From Piscirickettsiaceae bacterium (GTDB taxonomy: Bacteria > Pseudomonadota > Gammaproteobacteria > Nitrosococcales > Methylophagaceae): a DNA stretch of 64,000 nucleotides. Shown one piece after another: positions 1-10,668 of this stretch. The stretch's first letter is position 1. Each line of letters starts with the position of its first letter. The DNA lies in contig JAIBDZ010000001.1 in assembly GCA_024685975.1 (NCBI GenBank), forward strand, positions 62,001-126,000. Reading direction: 5' to 3'. Below the pieces are notes generated by a model that ran no database searches, was not told where the DNA came from, and saw nothing but the letters and a program-made list of their open reading frames with translations. The position numbers and the translations under genes were made by a program.

Positions 1-982
1 CTTCGGCGGCATCAATTAAGCGATGGAAGACGCCGGTATTATTGTCGAGGTTTTTAAAGTAGAGGTTGTCAGCCAAGGTTTTCATAAATTTGATTTGGCG
101 ATTTTTGAAATTGTTGAATTGTTTCCATAGAAAACCACCAAGTGTTCCGAATCCTGCGGCTAGGGCAAGTAAGGACTGCTGATCTAATACGACGGGTTCA
201 TCTCGCATGCCAAACCAAAAAGCGAATAGCGCGCCGGTAAGAAGTAATGTCGTGCCTAATTTAGTGGCTAACATCACAATCCCACCGATAGCCGCTGGGA
301 CGCCTATCATGACTTTGTCGATGGTTTTCATACGGACTTTGGTATTGGGGAAGAGCATTTCCAAATCAGCACTGGGCACGTCTTGGAATAATTTGATCAA
401 TGTCGAACCTGGGGTGAAAAAGAGTTGCTTACGGCCTTGTTGGTCAAAATAGTGCTGGTCTTTGTATTTGACATAAATTACGACACGTTCGTAATTTTTA
501 AATGTGATGGGCTTTTTTGATAAACCAAACCATTTGACTAAAGTTTCTTGGTTGGTGGTCTCGCCGCGTCGAAAGAATAATACCTGTTCAAAATCATTAA
601 AATCGACTTGTAAGCGAATTTTAAATAACGATTCTTCTTGTAGGGCGCGGTCTAGGTCGGCTTGGGTGATTTCTTCAAAATTGGCGGCGTTTAATAAGGC
701 TTTTAATTCTGTGATGAGCTGGGTTTCACGTTGTTGTTTTTCTGTTTCGGAGACGGGAAAGATGACGTGGGTATCAGCATCAGGGTTAATTGGGGCGTAG
801 CTGTGCTTTAAGGCTTCGAGGTTACGGTGGAATTGAAAATGATAGAGGCTGTTTAATCGTTCACAGACTGCATTGAAATGGGTGAGGTCATCGCCTTGCA
901 AACTGCCTTCTTGTTGGCACAAGGTAATGATGTCGGTTTTTTGAAAAGGAATAAAGCGTTGCTTGCTATAGAGTCGAGTCAT
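1..982 (-). CDS. DUF3754 (TMEM143-like) membrane protein, 3'-truncated by the window edge
   Basis: Manual minus-strand translation from ATG at 982 is open to base 1: MTRLYSKQRFIPFQKTDIITLCQQEG...RVVIYVKYKDQHYF...PNTKVRMKTIDKVMIGVPAAIGG...LADNLYFKNLDNNTGVFHRLIDAAE. The 'LYFKNLDNN.GV..RLIDAAE' motif resembles DUF3754. Absent from the ORF track because it is open at the edge. Confidence 0.85.
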   Translation of the reverse strand, partial: MTRLYSKQRFIPFQKTDIITLCQQEGSLQGDDLTHFNAVCERLNSLYHFQFHRNLEALKHSYAPINPDADTHVIFPVSETEKQQRETQLITELKALLNAANFEEITQADLDRALQEESLFKIRLQVDFNDFEQVLFFRRGETTNQETLVKWFGLSKKPITFKNYERVVIYVKYKDQHYFDQQGRKQLFFTPGSTLIKLFQDVPSADLEMLFPNTKVRMKTIDKVMIGVPAAIGGIVMLATKLGTTLLLTGALFAFWFGMRDEPVVLDQQSLLALAAGFGTLGGFLWKQFNNFKNRQIKFMKTLADNLYFKNLDNNTGVFHRLIDAAE

Positions 983-1188
983 AAGCGCCTTGTTGTTATT
1001 ATCAATTGCGGACAATATTATGCTTATTAATAGCCGTTTGTCCCATAGTAGCTAAAATAGCGTTAATTGTCAGAGCTGTTTTGTTTTCATCGTTAAGTTG
1101 CACCACATAGGTAAAGCCCTTATCCTTTAGGGTTTGAGTGCTAAAAGGGGCTATTTTTGCCTCTTTCTGATAAGAGATGAGAACATAA

Positions 1189-2877
1189 ATGAGCGACGCT
1201 GCGGATACAAAACCAAGTAATTTTATTCGACATATTATCGATGCTGATATGAAAGCAGGTAAGCATGGTGGTCGAGTTCAGACGCGTTTTCCGCCTGAAC
1301 CAAATGGTTATTTACATATTGGTCATGCCAAATCGATTTGTTTAAATTTTGGTTTAGCATTGGATTATGACGGGCTTTGCACATTGCGGTTTGATGATAC
1401 TAATCCGCAAAAAGAGAGCGAAGAGTTTGTTGAGGCCATCAAAAAAGATGTGCGTTGGTTAGGTTATGAGTTTGATGACCATCTTTTTTATGCGTCAAGT
1501 TATTTTCAGCAACTTTATGATTATGCGGTTCAACTCATCAAACAAGGCGATGCCTATGTTTGTGATTTGAATGCAGAGCAAACACGAGAATATCGCGGCA
1601 CGTTAACGGAACCAGGAAAAGACAGCCCTTATCGTGATCGTAGTGTTGAAGAAAATTTAGATTTATTCAAACGTATGCGTGATGGTGAGTTTGAAGATGG
1701 CTCACGTGTATTACGAGCTAAAATTGATATGGCTTCACCTAATATTAATTTACGTGATCCGGCGATTTATCGTATCCGCCGTGATGTAGTGCATCATCAG
1801 ACGGGATCGGATTGGTCGATTTATCCTATGTATGATTATGCGCATTGCGTCTCAGATGCGATCGAAGGTGTAACCCACTCTATTTGTACTTTAGAATTTG
1901 AAGATCATCGGCCGTTATATGATTGGTATTTAGATACCTTAAAAACTGAGAATCACCCACAACAAATTGAGTTTTCGCGCCTTAATTTACAGTATGCGAT
2001 TACCAGTAAACGTAAATTGACAAGATTAGTTGAAGAGCAATTGGTCTCAGGCTGGGATGATCCTCGTATGCCAACCATTTCAGGCATGCGCCGCCGCGGT
2101 TATCCTGCCGCATCATTACGGGAATTTTGTTCGCGTATTGGGGTGACAAAAGCGGATAACTCGGTCGAAATGGATATTTTAGAAAGTTGTATTCGTGAAA
2201 ACCTGAATGATAATGCGCCACGTGCGATGGCGGTATTGAACCCGTTAAAAGTGATTATTACCAATTATCCGGAAGAGCAGGTTGAATCATTAACCGCGCC
2301 AAACCACCCTCAAAATGAGACGATGGGAACAAGAGAGATCCCGTTTAGCCGTGAAGTTTATATCGATCACGCTGACTTTAAAGAAGAAGCCAATAATAAA
2401 TTTAAACGCTTGGTCAAAGGCAAAGAAGTACGCTTGCGTAACGCGTATGTGATCCGTTGTGATGAGGTGGTGAAAGATAGTGAAGGTAATATTACGGAGC
2501 TACATTGTCATTATGATCCCGCAACATTAGGTGCCAATCCAGAAGGGCGTAAAGTGAAAGGCGTGATTCATTGGGTGTCAGCTAAACATGCTGTGCCTGC
2601 GCAGGTGCATTTATTTGATCGTCTATTTAATCACCCTCATCCCGATAATGATAAGGCGGTGGACGATTTTACAAACCATTTAAACCCAGATTCTTTAATG
2701 ACGATTGAACAAGCAATGCTTGAACCGAGTTTGAAAGATGCGGCCCCAAGCCAAGTCTATCAATTTGAGCGGGAAGGGTATTTCTGTGCGGATAGTGAAT
2801 TGTGTCAACAAGACCAACTAGTGTTCAATCGCACGATCACGTTGCGCGATACTTGGGGGAAAACAGGTCAATCGTGA
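1189..2877 (+). CDS. glnS: Glutaminyl-tRNA synthetase
   Basis: Full-length ORF with class I HIGH motif ([20 protein letters not shown]) and GlnRS motifs ([24 protein letters not shown]). Confidence 0.98.
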   Translation: MSDAADTKPSNFIRHIIDADMKAGKHGGRVQTRFPPEPNGYLHIGHAKSICLNFGLALDYDGLCTLRFDDTNPQKESEEFVEAIKKDVRWLGYEFDDHLFYASSYFQQLYDYAVQLIKQGDAYVCDLNAEQTREYRGTLTEPGKDSPYRDRSVEENLDLFKRMRDGEFEDGSRVLRAKIDMASPNINLRDPAIYRIRRDVVHHQTGSDWSIYPMYDYAHCVSDAIEGVTHSICTLEFEDHRPLYDWYLDTLKTENHPQQIEFSRLNLQYAITSKRKLTRLVEEQLVSGWDDPRMPTISGMRRRGYPAASLREFCSRIGVTKADNSVEMDILESCIRENLNDNAPRAMAVLNPLKVIITNYPEEQVESLTAPNHPQNETMGTREIPFSREVYIDHADFKEEANNKFKRLVKGKEVRLRNAYVIRCDEVVKDSEGNITELHCHYDPATLGANPEGRKVKGVIHWVSAKHAVPAQVHLFDRLFNHPHPDNDKAVDDFTNHLNPDSLMTIEQAMLEPSLKDAAPSQVYQFEREGYFCADSELCQQDQLVFNRTITLRDTWGKTGQS

Positions 2878-2925
2878 GATTAGTTTAACGAAGCTGGATT
2901 CATGACAGGACGTCTGAAGACGAGA

Positions 2926-2959
2926 CAAAATAAGCCCTCACGACGAGGGTTTATTTTTA
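2926..2959 (+). terminator. Rho-independent terminator after glnS
   Basis: AAATAAGCCCTC-acga-GAGGGTTTATTTTT hairpin with U-tract about 50 bp after the glnS stop. Confidence 0.75.
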
Positions 2960-3028
2960 TCTTGGATAACCTTCTAAATAATAACAATTCGCATTTGCAT
3001 TAAATGTATTTTTATGTAGAATAGCAAT

Positions 3029-3276
3029 TGTCTTGATTGTGAGTCGAAGATATTAATAGGTAAAGGGGCTTTATTTCGTGATAGCTCTCTGTTCAAGTGA
3101 GTAGAACAAATAGGCCTTCGACGCAGAATTGGACATTTGGTAAATGTGGGTTAACTAACGGATACATTTGATTTGTGGGCGCAAAGACAATGTGTTGATA
3201 ACGTTAATTAGCTTCCTCTCTTTCCGACGTAGGCATCAGCTACCAATTAAATCTCCTGGTAGTTGATGTCTATTTT
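3029..3276 (+). ncRNA. Candidate orphan structured RNA ending in a terminator-like hairpin
   Basis: Promoter-like TTGCAT-N16-TAGAAT (2995-3022); GTCGAAG (3043-3049)/CTTCGAC (3116-3122) closing stem; TGTTC/GAACA inner hairpin; 3' hairpin GCATCAGCTACCA/TGGTAGTTGATGT (3233-3269) followed by CTATTTT; no plus-strand ORF inside or immediately downstream. Confidence 0.35.
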
Positions 3277-3283
3277 GGATCCA

Positions 3284-4231
3284 TCAAATCGCATTCCTCA
3301 AACTTAAATCATCTGGATACGGCTGCAAATAAGCTTGCTTGCTGATATAAGGATCAGGGTATTTAGCAAAATAATGTTTGAGCATCGTAATCGGTACGAT
3401 CAGGGGAATATGGTCGCAACGATATTGCTCGATAATATGTGCCAGTTCTTGTTTTTCTTCTGCCGATAACGCTTTTTTTAAATAGCCTTGTAAATGCATT
3501 AATACATTGGTGTGCGTTTTACGGGTGGCGATATGAGATAAGGCTTCCATCAACGCTGAAAAATAACGTTTTCCTAATGTGTGTGGGTCTGACTTCCCAG
3601 CATCGGCTAATAAGCGGCCTAGAGTAGTGTAATCCACGGGGGAATGCGCCATGAGACAATATTTATAACGCACATGAAAATCAATAATACCTTGATGAGA
3701 TAGGCCTTCTTTTTCGAGCTGTTGCCAATTGTAATAGGCAAAAACGCGGGTGATAAAGTTTTCTCGTAGCGCTGGATCGGTCAATCTACCTGATTCTTCA
3801 ACGGGTAATAATGGGTGTTGATCGGTAAAAGCTTTGGCATAAATACCGCGTCCCCCTTTAGGTTGAGGATAACCATTGTCACCATAGACTTTTACGCGGA
3901 ACAGACCACAACTTGGTGAGTTCTTCATAAAGATATACCCACAGAGCTCGGTATGTTGTTGGGCTTTTTGTTGGCCGTAACCAGTCAGTTGTTGTGTGTG
4001 ATTAATTGAATGATCGTGTGAAGCCACCGCTTGCGGGTGGTCAATATCGCCAATAAGGTGAATCGGTTTTCGTGGAATGCCAAGGCCAATGCCGACTTCT
4101 GGACATTCGGGAATAAAGTCAAAGTAGTTTGATAGTGTTTCTGTGCATAAGGTGGAATGTTTATGGCCACCATCAAAGCGGACTTCTTGTCCTAATAAGC
4201 AGCTACTGATCCCTACTTTTATTTTCACCAT
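3284..4231 (-). CDS. DUF523 and DUF1722 domain protein (YbgA-type)
   Basis: N-term 'VGISSCLLGQEVRFDGGHKH...CPEVGIGLGIPRKPIHL' (DUF523) fused to a C-terminal 'F..YYN...L..FH.RYKY.LMAHSP..Y..LG..LA' DUF1722 region. Confidence 0.9.
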   Translation of the reverse strand: MVKIKVGISSCLLGQEVRFDGGHKHSTLCTETLSNYFDFIPECPEVGIGLGIPRKPIHLIGDIDHPQAVASHDHSINHTQQLTGYGQQKAQQHTELCGYIFMKNSPSCGLFRVKVYGDNGYPQPKGGRGIYAKAFTDQHPLLPVEESGRLTDPALRENFITRVFAYYNWQQLEKEGLSHQGIIDFHVRYKYCLMAHSPVDYTTLGRLLADAGKSDPHTLGKRYFSALMEALSHIATRKTHTNVLMHLQGYLKKALSAEEKQELAHIIEQYRCDHIPLIVPITMLKHYFAKYPDPYISKQAYLQPYPDDLSLRNAI

Positions 4232-4457
4232 AATAAACTCAACTTTTTGACATGATAGGCTTAGACTAACAATACGATCTTATTGACTCAATGTCATTGT
4301 AATGGTGTATTTTGAGAGTAAATCGTGAGTCTTAACGATAAAACTTGTTTTATACTGCTAATTAATAACAGAAAAGTAATAGAAAATCGTTTGTTTTAGC
4401 GCGTTTATCGGCCATTGTTCGGTATAATTAAGCCAATATTAATTTAGATATCAATAA

Positions 4458-5210
4458 ATGAAAATTTTAGTAAGTAATGATGATGGTTATGCGGCTGAAG
4501 GAATAGAAGCTTTAGCTAAAGCAATGGCAGAAATTGGTGACATTACGATTGTGGCACCAGACAGAAACCGAAGCGGGGCCAGTAATTCTTTAACATTGGA
4601 AAATCCGCTGCGATTAAATCAAGTCGCTGACAATGTGTATCGAGTCGACGGCACGCCAACAGATTGTGTGCATTTAGCGATAACCGGTTTATTAGATGAA
4701 GAACCTGATATGGTTGTGTCTGGTATCAATGCGGGCGCAAATTTGGGTGATGATGTGCTGTATTCTGGGACTGTCGCCGCCGCCATGGAGGGACGATTCT
4801 TGGGCCGCCCTGCGATAGCTATCTCTTTAAATGGTCATACTGCAACGCATTTTGAGACAGCGGCTTGGGTTGCTAAAAAACTCGTCAGCGATTTGCAAAC
4901 ATCGGCATTGCCCGCAGATACGATTTTGAATGTGAATGTGCCTGATTTACCGATTGATGAAATTACTGGCTTTGAAGCAACACGGCTAGGACATCGTCAT
5001 AAAGCTGATCCTGTGATCAAAGAATTAGACCCACGAGGTCGTGAAATGTATTGGGTTGGCCCTGCGGGTGAAGAAGAAGATGCAGGCCCCGGTACGGACT
5101 TTTATGCGATTCGACAAGGTGCGGTTTCCGTGACACCCCTGCAAATTGATTTGACGTCATATAAGGCGATTGATGGTGTCGCAAAATGGCTACTGGAGGC
5201 AACAAAGTGA
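4458..5210 (+). CDS. surE: 5'/3'-nucleotidase SurE
   Basis: [16 protein letters not shown]...[16 protein letters not shown]...[11 protein letters not shown]...[27 protein letters not shown]. Confidence 0.97.
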   Translation: MKILVSNDDGYAAEGIEALAKAMAEIGDITIVAPDRNRSGASNSLTLENPLRLNQVADNVYRVDGTPTDCVHLAITGLLDEEPDMVVSGINAGANLGDDVLYSGTVAAAMEGRFLGRPAIAISLNGHTATHFETAAWVAKKLVSDLQTSALPADTILNVNVPDLPIDEITGFEATRLGHRHKADPVIKELDPRGREMYWVGPAGEEEDAGPGTDFYAIRQGAVSVTPLQIDLTSYKAIDGVAKWLLEATK

Positions 5211-5863
5211 TGCCTGATCGCCGAGGTATCGGCATGACATCTCAGCGGACGCGAGATAGATTAGTAGCAAGATTAAAAGAGAAAGGCATTCAACATATTG
5301 AATTATTGAATGTGATTCGTTCATTGCCAAGGCATTTGTTTGTTGATGAAGCCCTAGCCAGTCGTGCTTATGAAGATACGGCATTACCGATTGGTCATGG
5401 ACAAACGATTTCCCAACCATTGAGTGTTGCCAAAATGACAGAGATGTTATTAAACGGCATTCCAAAGAAAAAAGTCCTCGAAATTGGCACCGGATCGGGT
5501 TATCAGACGGCGGTATTATCGCGATTGGTTGAGCGTGTTTATAGCGTTGAGCGAATCGAGCCTCTGCAAAAGCAAGCGAGAGAACGGTTTTATCAATTAA
5601 AATTTAATAATATTCGATTGAAATATAGTGATGGAAGTTGGGGGTGGCCTGAGCATGGCCCTTATGACGGTATTATCGTCACTTGTGCACCAGAGCAAGT
5701 CCCGACAGCCTTATTAGAACAGCTGGCCGAAGGGGGACGATTAGTCATTCCTGTTGGTGGTCAAAAACAATCATTACGTGTGATTGATAAACATGGTTCG
5801 ACATATGAAGAGACGGTGTTAGACGATGTCACTTTTGTCCCCTTACTGCCAGGTCAAGCCTAG
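5210..5863 (+). CDS. pcm: Protein-L-isoaspartate O-methyltransferase
   Basis: [19 protein letters not shown] motif; start placed at ATG 5210 (TGATG overlap with surE, GGAGG about 14 bp upstream) rather than 5186. Confidence 0.95.
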   Translation: MPDRRGIGMTSQRTRDRLVARLKEKGIQHIELLNVIRSLPRHLFVDEALASRAYEDTALPIGHGQTISQPLSVAKMTEMLLNGIPKKKVLEIGTGSGYQTAVLSRLVERVYSVERIEPLQKQARERFYQLKFNNIRLKYSDGSWGWPEHGPYDGIIVTCAPEQVPTALLEQLAEGGRLVIPVGGQKQSLRVIDKHGSTYEETVLDDVTFVPLLPGQA

Positions 5864-5871
5864 GATATTGG

Positions 5872-6450
5872 ATGGGATTATTTTCTGGGCTGTATCAACG
5901 CGTAATGACATGGTCTCGTCATCGCCTAGCTGCCTATTGGTTAGCTTTGGTGAGTTTTACTGAGTCGTCATTTTTTATTATTCCACCTGACGTGATGTTG
6001 GCGCCAATGACATTGGCAAAACCAAATAAAGCTTGGTTTTATGCAGGCTTGACGACGGTCATGTCTGTTTTAGGTGGCTTGTTGGGGTATGTGATTGGGC
6101 TTTATGCCTTTCAAGCTATCACCCCTTGGCTCATTAATTTTGGGTATATGGATTCCTATTATTTAGCACAAAGTTGGTTTGAGCGATGGGGGTTTTGGGC
6201 TATTTTCATGGCGGGGTTCACTCCCATCCCGTATAAAGTGTTTACGATTGCAGCAGGCGCCGCCTCGATGGCGTTATTGCCTTTTGTGTTGGGTTCATTC
6301 GTTGGACGAGGTTTACGATTCTATTTAGTGGCGGGATTAATGCGCTTTGGTGGAACAAGGTTAGAAAAACAGTTGTCTGTATGGGTGGATCGTATTGGAT
6401 GGGCATTAGTCGGCTTACTCATCGCGATTTATTTTATTCGATTTCATTAA
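5872..6450 (+). CDS. YqaA family (DedA/SNARE-associated) membrane protein
   Basis: Hydrophobic protein 'SFTESSFFIIPPDVMLAPM...GYVIGLYAF...FMAGFTPIPYKVFTIAAG'. Confidence 0.85.
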   Translation: MGLFSGLYQRVMTWSRHRLAAYWLALVSFTESSFFIIPPDVMLAPMTLAKPNKAWFYAGLTTVMSVLGGLLGYVIGLYAFQAITPWLINFGYMDSYYLAQSWFERWGFWAIFMAGFTPIPYKVFTIAAGAASMALLPFVLGSFVGRGLRFYLVAGLMRFGGTRLEKQLSVWVDRIGWALVGLLIAIYFIRFH

Positions 6451-6498
6451 TGGGCGATAAGCGGTTGTGATGGATGGCTTGTGTTATTTGATTAGTAC

Positions 6499-7278
6499 GT
6501 GTCAGCGATGCATCACGCTAAGGCGGATACATTGATGAGAGTGCTAGTGTATTTACTACTGTTAACGCTAGTCGGCTGTAGTGGTACCAAAGCGGTTGCT
6601 CCGGTTGGTGCATATCGTTCACAAGCACAACAACAGCCTCCACCTTCGGTCTATAAAGTGAAAGCGGGTGATACCTTATATTCGGTGAGCTGGCGGTTTG
6701 GTATGGACTTTAAACAAGTTGCCAAAATTAATGGAATTCGCTCGCCTTATACTATTTATGTGGGTCAAAACCTGCGGTTTAAGGGTAGTACACAGACAGC
6801 GTCAACATCAAAACCTCAAGTTAAAGCATCTAAAAAGGCGACGCCAACCAAGTCGAGCAAAGCGATTGCGGCGAGCAAAAAAACCCCAGCGGTGTCATCT
6901 AACCAACGTTTAACATGGCAATGGCCCGTTAATGGCCAAATTATTTCGACCTATTCAAAAAGCGTCGCAAGCCGGAAAGGGATTGATATTGCTGGGAAAT
7001 CTGGCCAGAAAGTGGCCGCTGCCGCATCTGGTAAGGTGGTCTATAGCGGTAATGGTTTACCACGTTATGGAAATTTAGTGATCATTAAACATAACGACAC
7101 CTATCTGAGCGCTTATGCACATAATAAATATTTGGTGGTGAAAGAAGGCCAGTTTGTTAAAGCGGGACAAAAAATTGCCTTATTAGGTCGAACAGGCGCG
7201 CAACGCGATAAATTACATTTTGAAATACGGCGTAATGGCGATCCCGTTGATCCAATGCGTTTTTTGCCTAAACGTTAA
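6499..7278 (+). CDS. nlpD: NlpD-type lipoprotein, LysM and M23 (LytM) domains
   Basis: Lipobox LTLVGC; LysM 'YKVKAGDTLYSVSWRFGMDFKQVAKINGI'; M23 C-term 'GKVVYSGNGLPRYGNLVIIKHNDTYLSAYAHN'. True start may be the ATG at about 6535. Confidence 0.93.
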   Translation: MSAMHHAKADTLMRVLVYLLLLTLVGCSGTKAVAPVGAYRSQAQQQPPPSVYKVKAGDTLYSVSWRFGMDFKQVAKINGIRSPYTIYVGQNLRFKGSTQTASTSKPQVKASKKATPTKSSKAIAASKKTPAVSSNQRLTWQWPVNGQIISTYSKSVASRKGIDIAGKSGQKVAAAASGKVVYSGNGLPRYGNLVIIKHNDTYLSAYAHNKYLVVKEGQFVKAGQKIALLGRTGAQRDKLHFEIRRNGDPVDPMRFLPKR

Positions 7279-7335
7279 ATACGTTACAATAAACGGTTTG
7301 ATGTTGAAGATTAGATAGATAAAGTTGAGGTTGAT

Positions 7336-8431
7336 TTGGAATTAGGCGCAACATTACAGAAAATCAAAGAACTGACGGGTCGTAGTGACGATCTTAGGAG
7401 GTATCTTTGACTATGAAGGCAAAGCAGAACAACTGGTCGAAGTCACGCGCGAATTAGAGTCTCCTGCTGTTTGGGATAATCCTGAACGGGCACAAAAATT
7501 AGGCCAAGAACGCGTCAGTTTAGAACGGCTTGTGACAACGTTATCATCTCAATCCCAAACATTAGAAGATGCCAAAGACTTATTAGAGCTAGCGCAAGAA
7601 GAAGACGATCAAGAGACTTTTGATGCGGTTCAACAAGACTTGGAAGAGCTAGAAAAAGCGTTAGAAAAATTAGAATTCCAAAGAATGTTTTCAGGCAAGT
7701 TGGATGCAAACAATGCCTATTTAGATATTCAATCTGGCTCCGGCGGTACTGAAGCGCAAGATTGGGCAGACATGATTTTGCGAATGTATCTGCGTTGGGG
7801 TGAGTCACACGATTATAAAGTGGATCTAGTTGAAGTGTCCTCTGGCGAGGTGGCGGGCATAAAAAGTGCCACCATCCATTTTGAAGGTGAATATGCTTTT
7901 GGCATGTTGCGGACAGAAACAGGCGTGCATCGCTTAGTGAGAAAGTCGCCTTTTGATTCTGGCGCCAGACGCCATACTTCTTTTGCATCAGTATTTGTCT
8001 ATCCAGAAGTCGATGATAATATTGATATCGAAATCAACCCTTCTGATTTGCGGGTAGATACCTACCGTGCCAGTGGTGCGGGTGGTCAGCATGTTAACAA
8101 GACAGACTCAGCAATTCGGATCACGCACTTGCCGACGAATACGGTTGTACAGTGTCAAAATCAGCGTTCTCAACATCAAAATAGAGAGAATGCGATGAAT
8201 CAATTACGTGCAAAATTGTACGAATTAGAATTAATGAAACAAAATGAAGAGAAACAGGCTGCCGAAGAAGCCAAATCCGATATCGGTTGGGGCAGTCAAA
8301 TTCGATCTTATGTTTTGGATCAATCACGAATTAAAGATTTACGAACACATGTGGAAACGGGTAATACTCAAGCAGTATTAGACGGAGATTTAGACCAATT
8401 TATTGAAGCCTCATTGAAATCTGGGCTGTAA
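7336..8431 (+). CDS. prfB: Peptide chain release factor 2 with programmed +1 frameshift: join(7336..7407,7409..8431)
   Basis: Frame 0 from TTG 7336 encodes [24 protein letters not shown] then in-frame TGA (7408-7410) in AGGAGGTATCTTTGAC; +1 shift gives [12 protein letters not shown]...; GGQ motif [19 protein letters not shown]. Confidence 0.95.
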
Positions 8432-8444
8432 CCTGAGACAAAAG

Positions 8445-9938
8445 ATGACTAACGAAATAGAACAAGACGAAAACAGGCTCATCGCACAACGTCGTGAGAA
8501 ATTAACGGCGTTACGTGAACAAGGTAATGCCTTTCCGAATGATTTTCGTCGTGATGTGATGAACGCTGAATTGGCTGCTGAGTATGCTGAAACAGATGGC
8601 GATACGTTAAAAGCTGAGCCGCGTCGAGTCAAAATTGCAGGTCGTTTAATGACCAAACGAGTGATGGGTAAAGCCAGCTTTGCCACTATTCGTGATATGT
8701 CGGGTGATATGCAACTTTATGTGAAACGAGATGACTTGGCAGAAGGTGTTTACGGCGAGTTTAAACGTTGGGATATGGGCGATATAATTGCGGCCGAAGG
8801 CACGTTATTTCGTACTCAAAAAGGTGAATTGTCAGTCTTAGTGGATGAGATTCGTCTATTAACGAAATCATTACGTCCGTTGCCAGAAAAATTTCATGGG
8901 TTATCGGATCAAGAAATGCGTTATCGTCAGCGTTATGTTGACTTGATTATGAATGAAGCGAGTCGCGATACATTCCGTATTCGAACTAAAGTGATTGATG
9001 GCATTCGACGTTTCTTAATGGCGAAAGATTACTTAGAAGTTGAAACACCGATGATGCAGGCGATTCCAGGTGGTGCGACAGCTAAGCCTTTTGAAACACA
9101 TCATAATGCCTTAGATATGGGCTTATTCCTTCGCATTGCGCCAGAATTATATTTGAAGCGTTTGGTTGTTGGTGGCTTTGAACGCGTCTTTGAAATTAAC
9201 CGTAATTTTCGTAATGAAGGATTATCAACACGTCATAATCCAGAGTTCACAATGGTTGAATTTTATCAGGCTTATTCTGATTACGAAGAGTTGATGGATT
9301 TGACCGAAGATATGCTGCGGACGGTCACACAAGATGTGTTAGGCACCTCGCAAGTACATTACCAAGGTACAGATTTAGACTTTTCTAAACCATTTCACCG
9401 TATGACGGTGGTGGAATCGATTTTGCACTTTAACCCGACGCTGACGGCAGAACAATTAGCCGATATCGACAGTGCTAGAAAGATAGCGGATGATCTAGGC
9501 ATTGCTTTGAAAGACAGCTATGGCTTGGGTAAAGTCCAAATTGAAATTTTTGAGAAAACAGTTGAAGAAAGGTTGATGGAGCCGACGTTTATTACCGCTT
9601 ATCCAACGGAAGTATCTCCGCTTGCGCGTCGTAATGATGATGACCCTTTTGTGACAGATCGTTTTGAGTTTTTTGTTGGTGGGCGTGAAATTGCCAATGG
9701 TTTCTCTGAGTTAAATGATGCCGAAGATCAAGCAGAACGTTTCCAAGCCCAAGTAGCAGAAAAAGATGCCGGTGATGATGAAGCAATGCATTTTGATGCC
9801 GATTATATTCGTGCTTTGGAATATGGCATGCCGCCAACAGCAGGTGAAGGCATCGGTATTGATCGTTTGGTCATGTTGTTAACGGATTCACCGACGATTC
9901 GCGATGTCTTGTTATTCCCGCATATGCGACCTGAGTAA
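8445..9938 (+). CDS. lysS: Lysyl-tRNA synthetase (class II)
   Basis: '[50 protein letters not shown]' and '[31 protein letters not shown]'. Confidence 0.98.
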   Translation: MTNEIEQDENRLIAQRREKLTALREQGNAFPNDFRRDVMNAELAAEYAETDGDTLKAEPRRVKIAGRLMTKRVMGKASFATIRDMSGDMQLYVKRDDLAEGVYGEFKRWDMGDIIAAEGTLFRTQKGELSVLVDEIRLLTKSLRPLPEKFHGLSDQEMRYRQRYVDLIMNEASRDTFRIRTKVIDGIRRFLMAKDYLEVETPMMQAIPGGATAKPFETHHNALDMGLFLRIAPELYLKRLVVGGFERVFEINRNFRNEGLSTRHNPEFTMVEFYQAYSDYEELMDLTEDMLRTVTQDVLGTSQVHYQGTDLDFSKPFHRMTVVESILHFNPTLTAEQLADIDSARKIADDLGIALKDSYGLGKVQIEIFEKTVEERLMEPTFITAYPTEVSPLARRNDDDPFVTDRFEFFVGGREIANGFSELNDAEDQAERFQAQVAEKDAGDDEAMHFDADYIRALEYGMPPTAGEGIGIDRLVMLLTDSPTIRDVLLFPHMRPE

Positions 9939-9957
9939 GCTTAGTATTGCGGGCGTC

Positions 9958-10644
9958 TTACTGAGCAAATTTCCCGTAGGTTAAATAATGACTGACCTGT
10001 TTAATCACGTCATCATTTTTCATCATGAAGGGATGCGATGTAGCGATTTCAATATGGTCAGCCATACCTTCCAACTTGGTACTCTCGATGGACACTTTGC
10101 CATCATCTGTGCCGGGAATAAAAGTGGATAGGATAAGGTTAATACTTTGCGTGCCGGCAATGATGCCAACATCAAAATTGGCGGGGCCTAAGGTGTTAGG
10201 AAGACTTAACTTTCCGGTGCCAAGCTGAAGTCCTGCATCGCCATTGATAAAATGAAAACCGGGCACGTTCTGTAATGTGTCGACAACTTCGCTGCCTTGA
10301 TTAGGCGGGCCTAACATCACGACATGTTTTAATTGTGGAATGGTGTGTTGTGAGAGATATTGCCGAACTAAAATGCCGCCAAGGGAATGGGTGACAAAAT
10401 GGATTTCATCGAAATCGGTACATTGCTCCAGCGCGGGTGGAATAGCGATATTGGCTAAGTCTTCAATGCGTCCTTCTCTTGAAGGGTAATCTTGATTGAT
10501 GACGTGATAGCCTTGGTCGGTCAATTGTTGGGCTAATACCGCCATTGAGGCATTGGTTCGAGCAAGGCCGTGCAATAGAATAACGCATGAAGCTTGTACG
10601 CTGGATGCCATGAATAATAAGCCGCTTAGCAGCAATAGCCTCAT
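9958..10644 (-). CDS. Secreted alpha/beta-hydrolase (esterase/lipase-like)
   Basis: Signal peptide MRLLLLSGLLFMASSVQA; 'VILLHGLARTNASM', nucleophile elbow 'VTHSLGG'. Confidence 0.85.
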   Translation of the reverse strand: MRLLLLSGLLFMASSVQASCVILLHGLARTNASMAVLAQQLTDQGYHVINQDYPSREGRIEDLANIAIPPALEQCTDFDEIHFVTHSLGGILVRQYLSQHTIPQLKHVVMLGPPNQGSEVVDTLQNVPGFHFINGDAGLQLGTGKLSLPNTLGPANFDVGIIAGTQSINLILSTFIPGTDDGKVSIESTKLEGMADHIEIATSHPFMMKNDDVIKQVSHYLTYGKFAQ

Positions 10645-10668
10645 TGTTCGTTCGCAATGAACTGAGGG

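Noticed and set aside
207-800. Two plus-strand ORFs (81 and 98 aa) at the left edge
   Set aside because: They lie antisense to the well-supported DUF3754 frame on the minus strand and resemble no known family.
3180-3276. Calling a c-di-GMP-I (GEMM) riboswitch outright
   Set aside because: Only fragments resemble the consensus, and no same-strand gene follows; kept as an unclassified RNA candidate.
7264-7290. TTGCCT-N15-TACAAT as a prfB promoter
   Set aside because: Spacer too short and the -35 lies inside nlpD; too weak to list.
7515-7988. 157-aa minus-strand ORF
   Set aside because: Fully antisense to prfB; shadow of a conserved coding frame.
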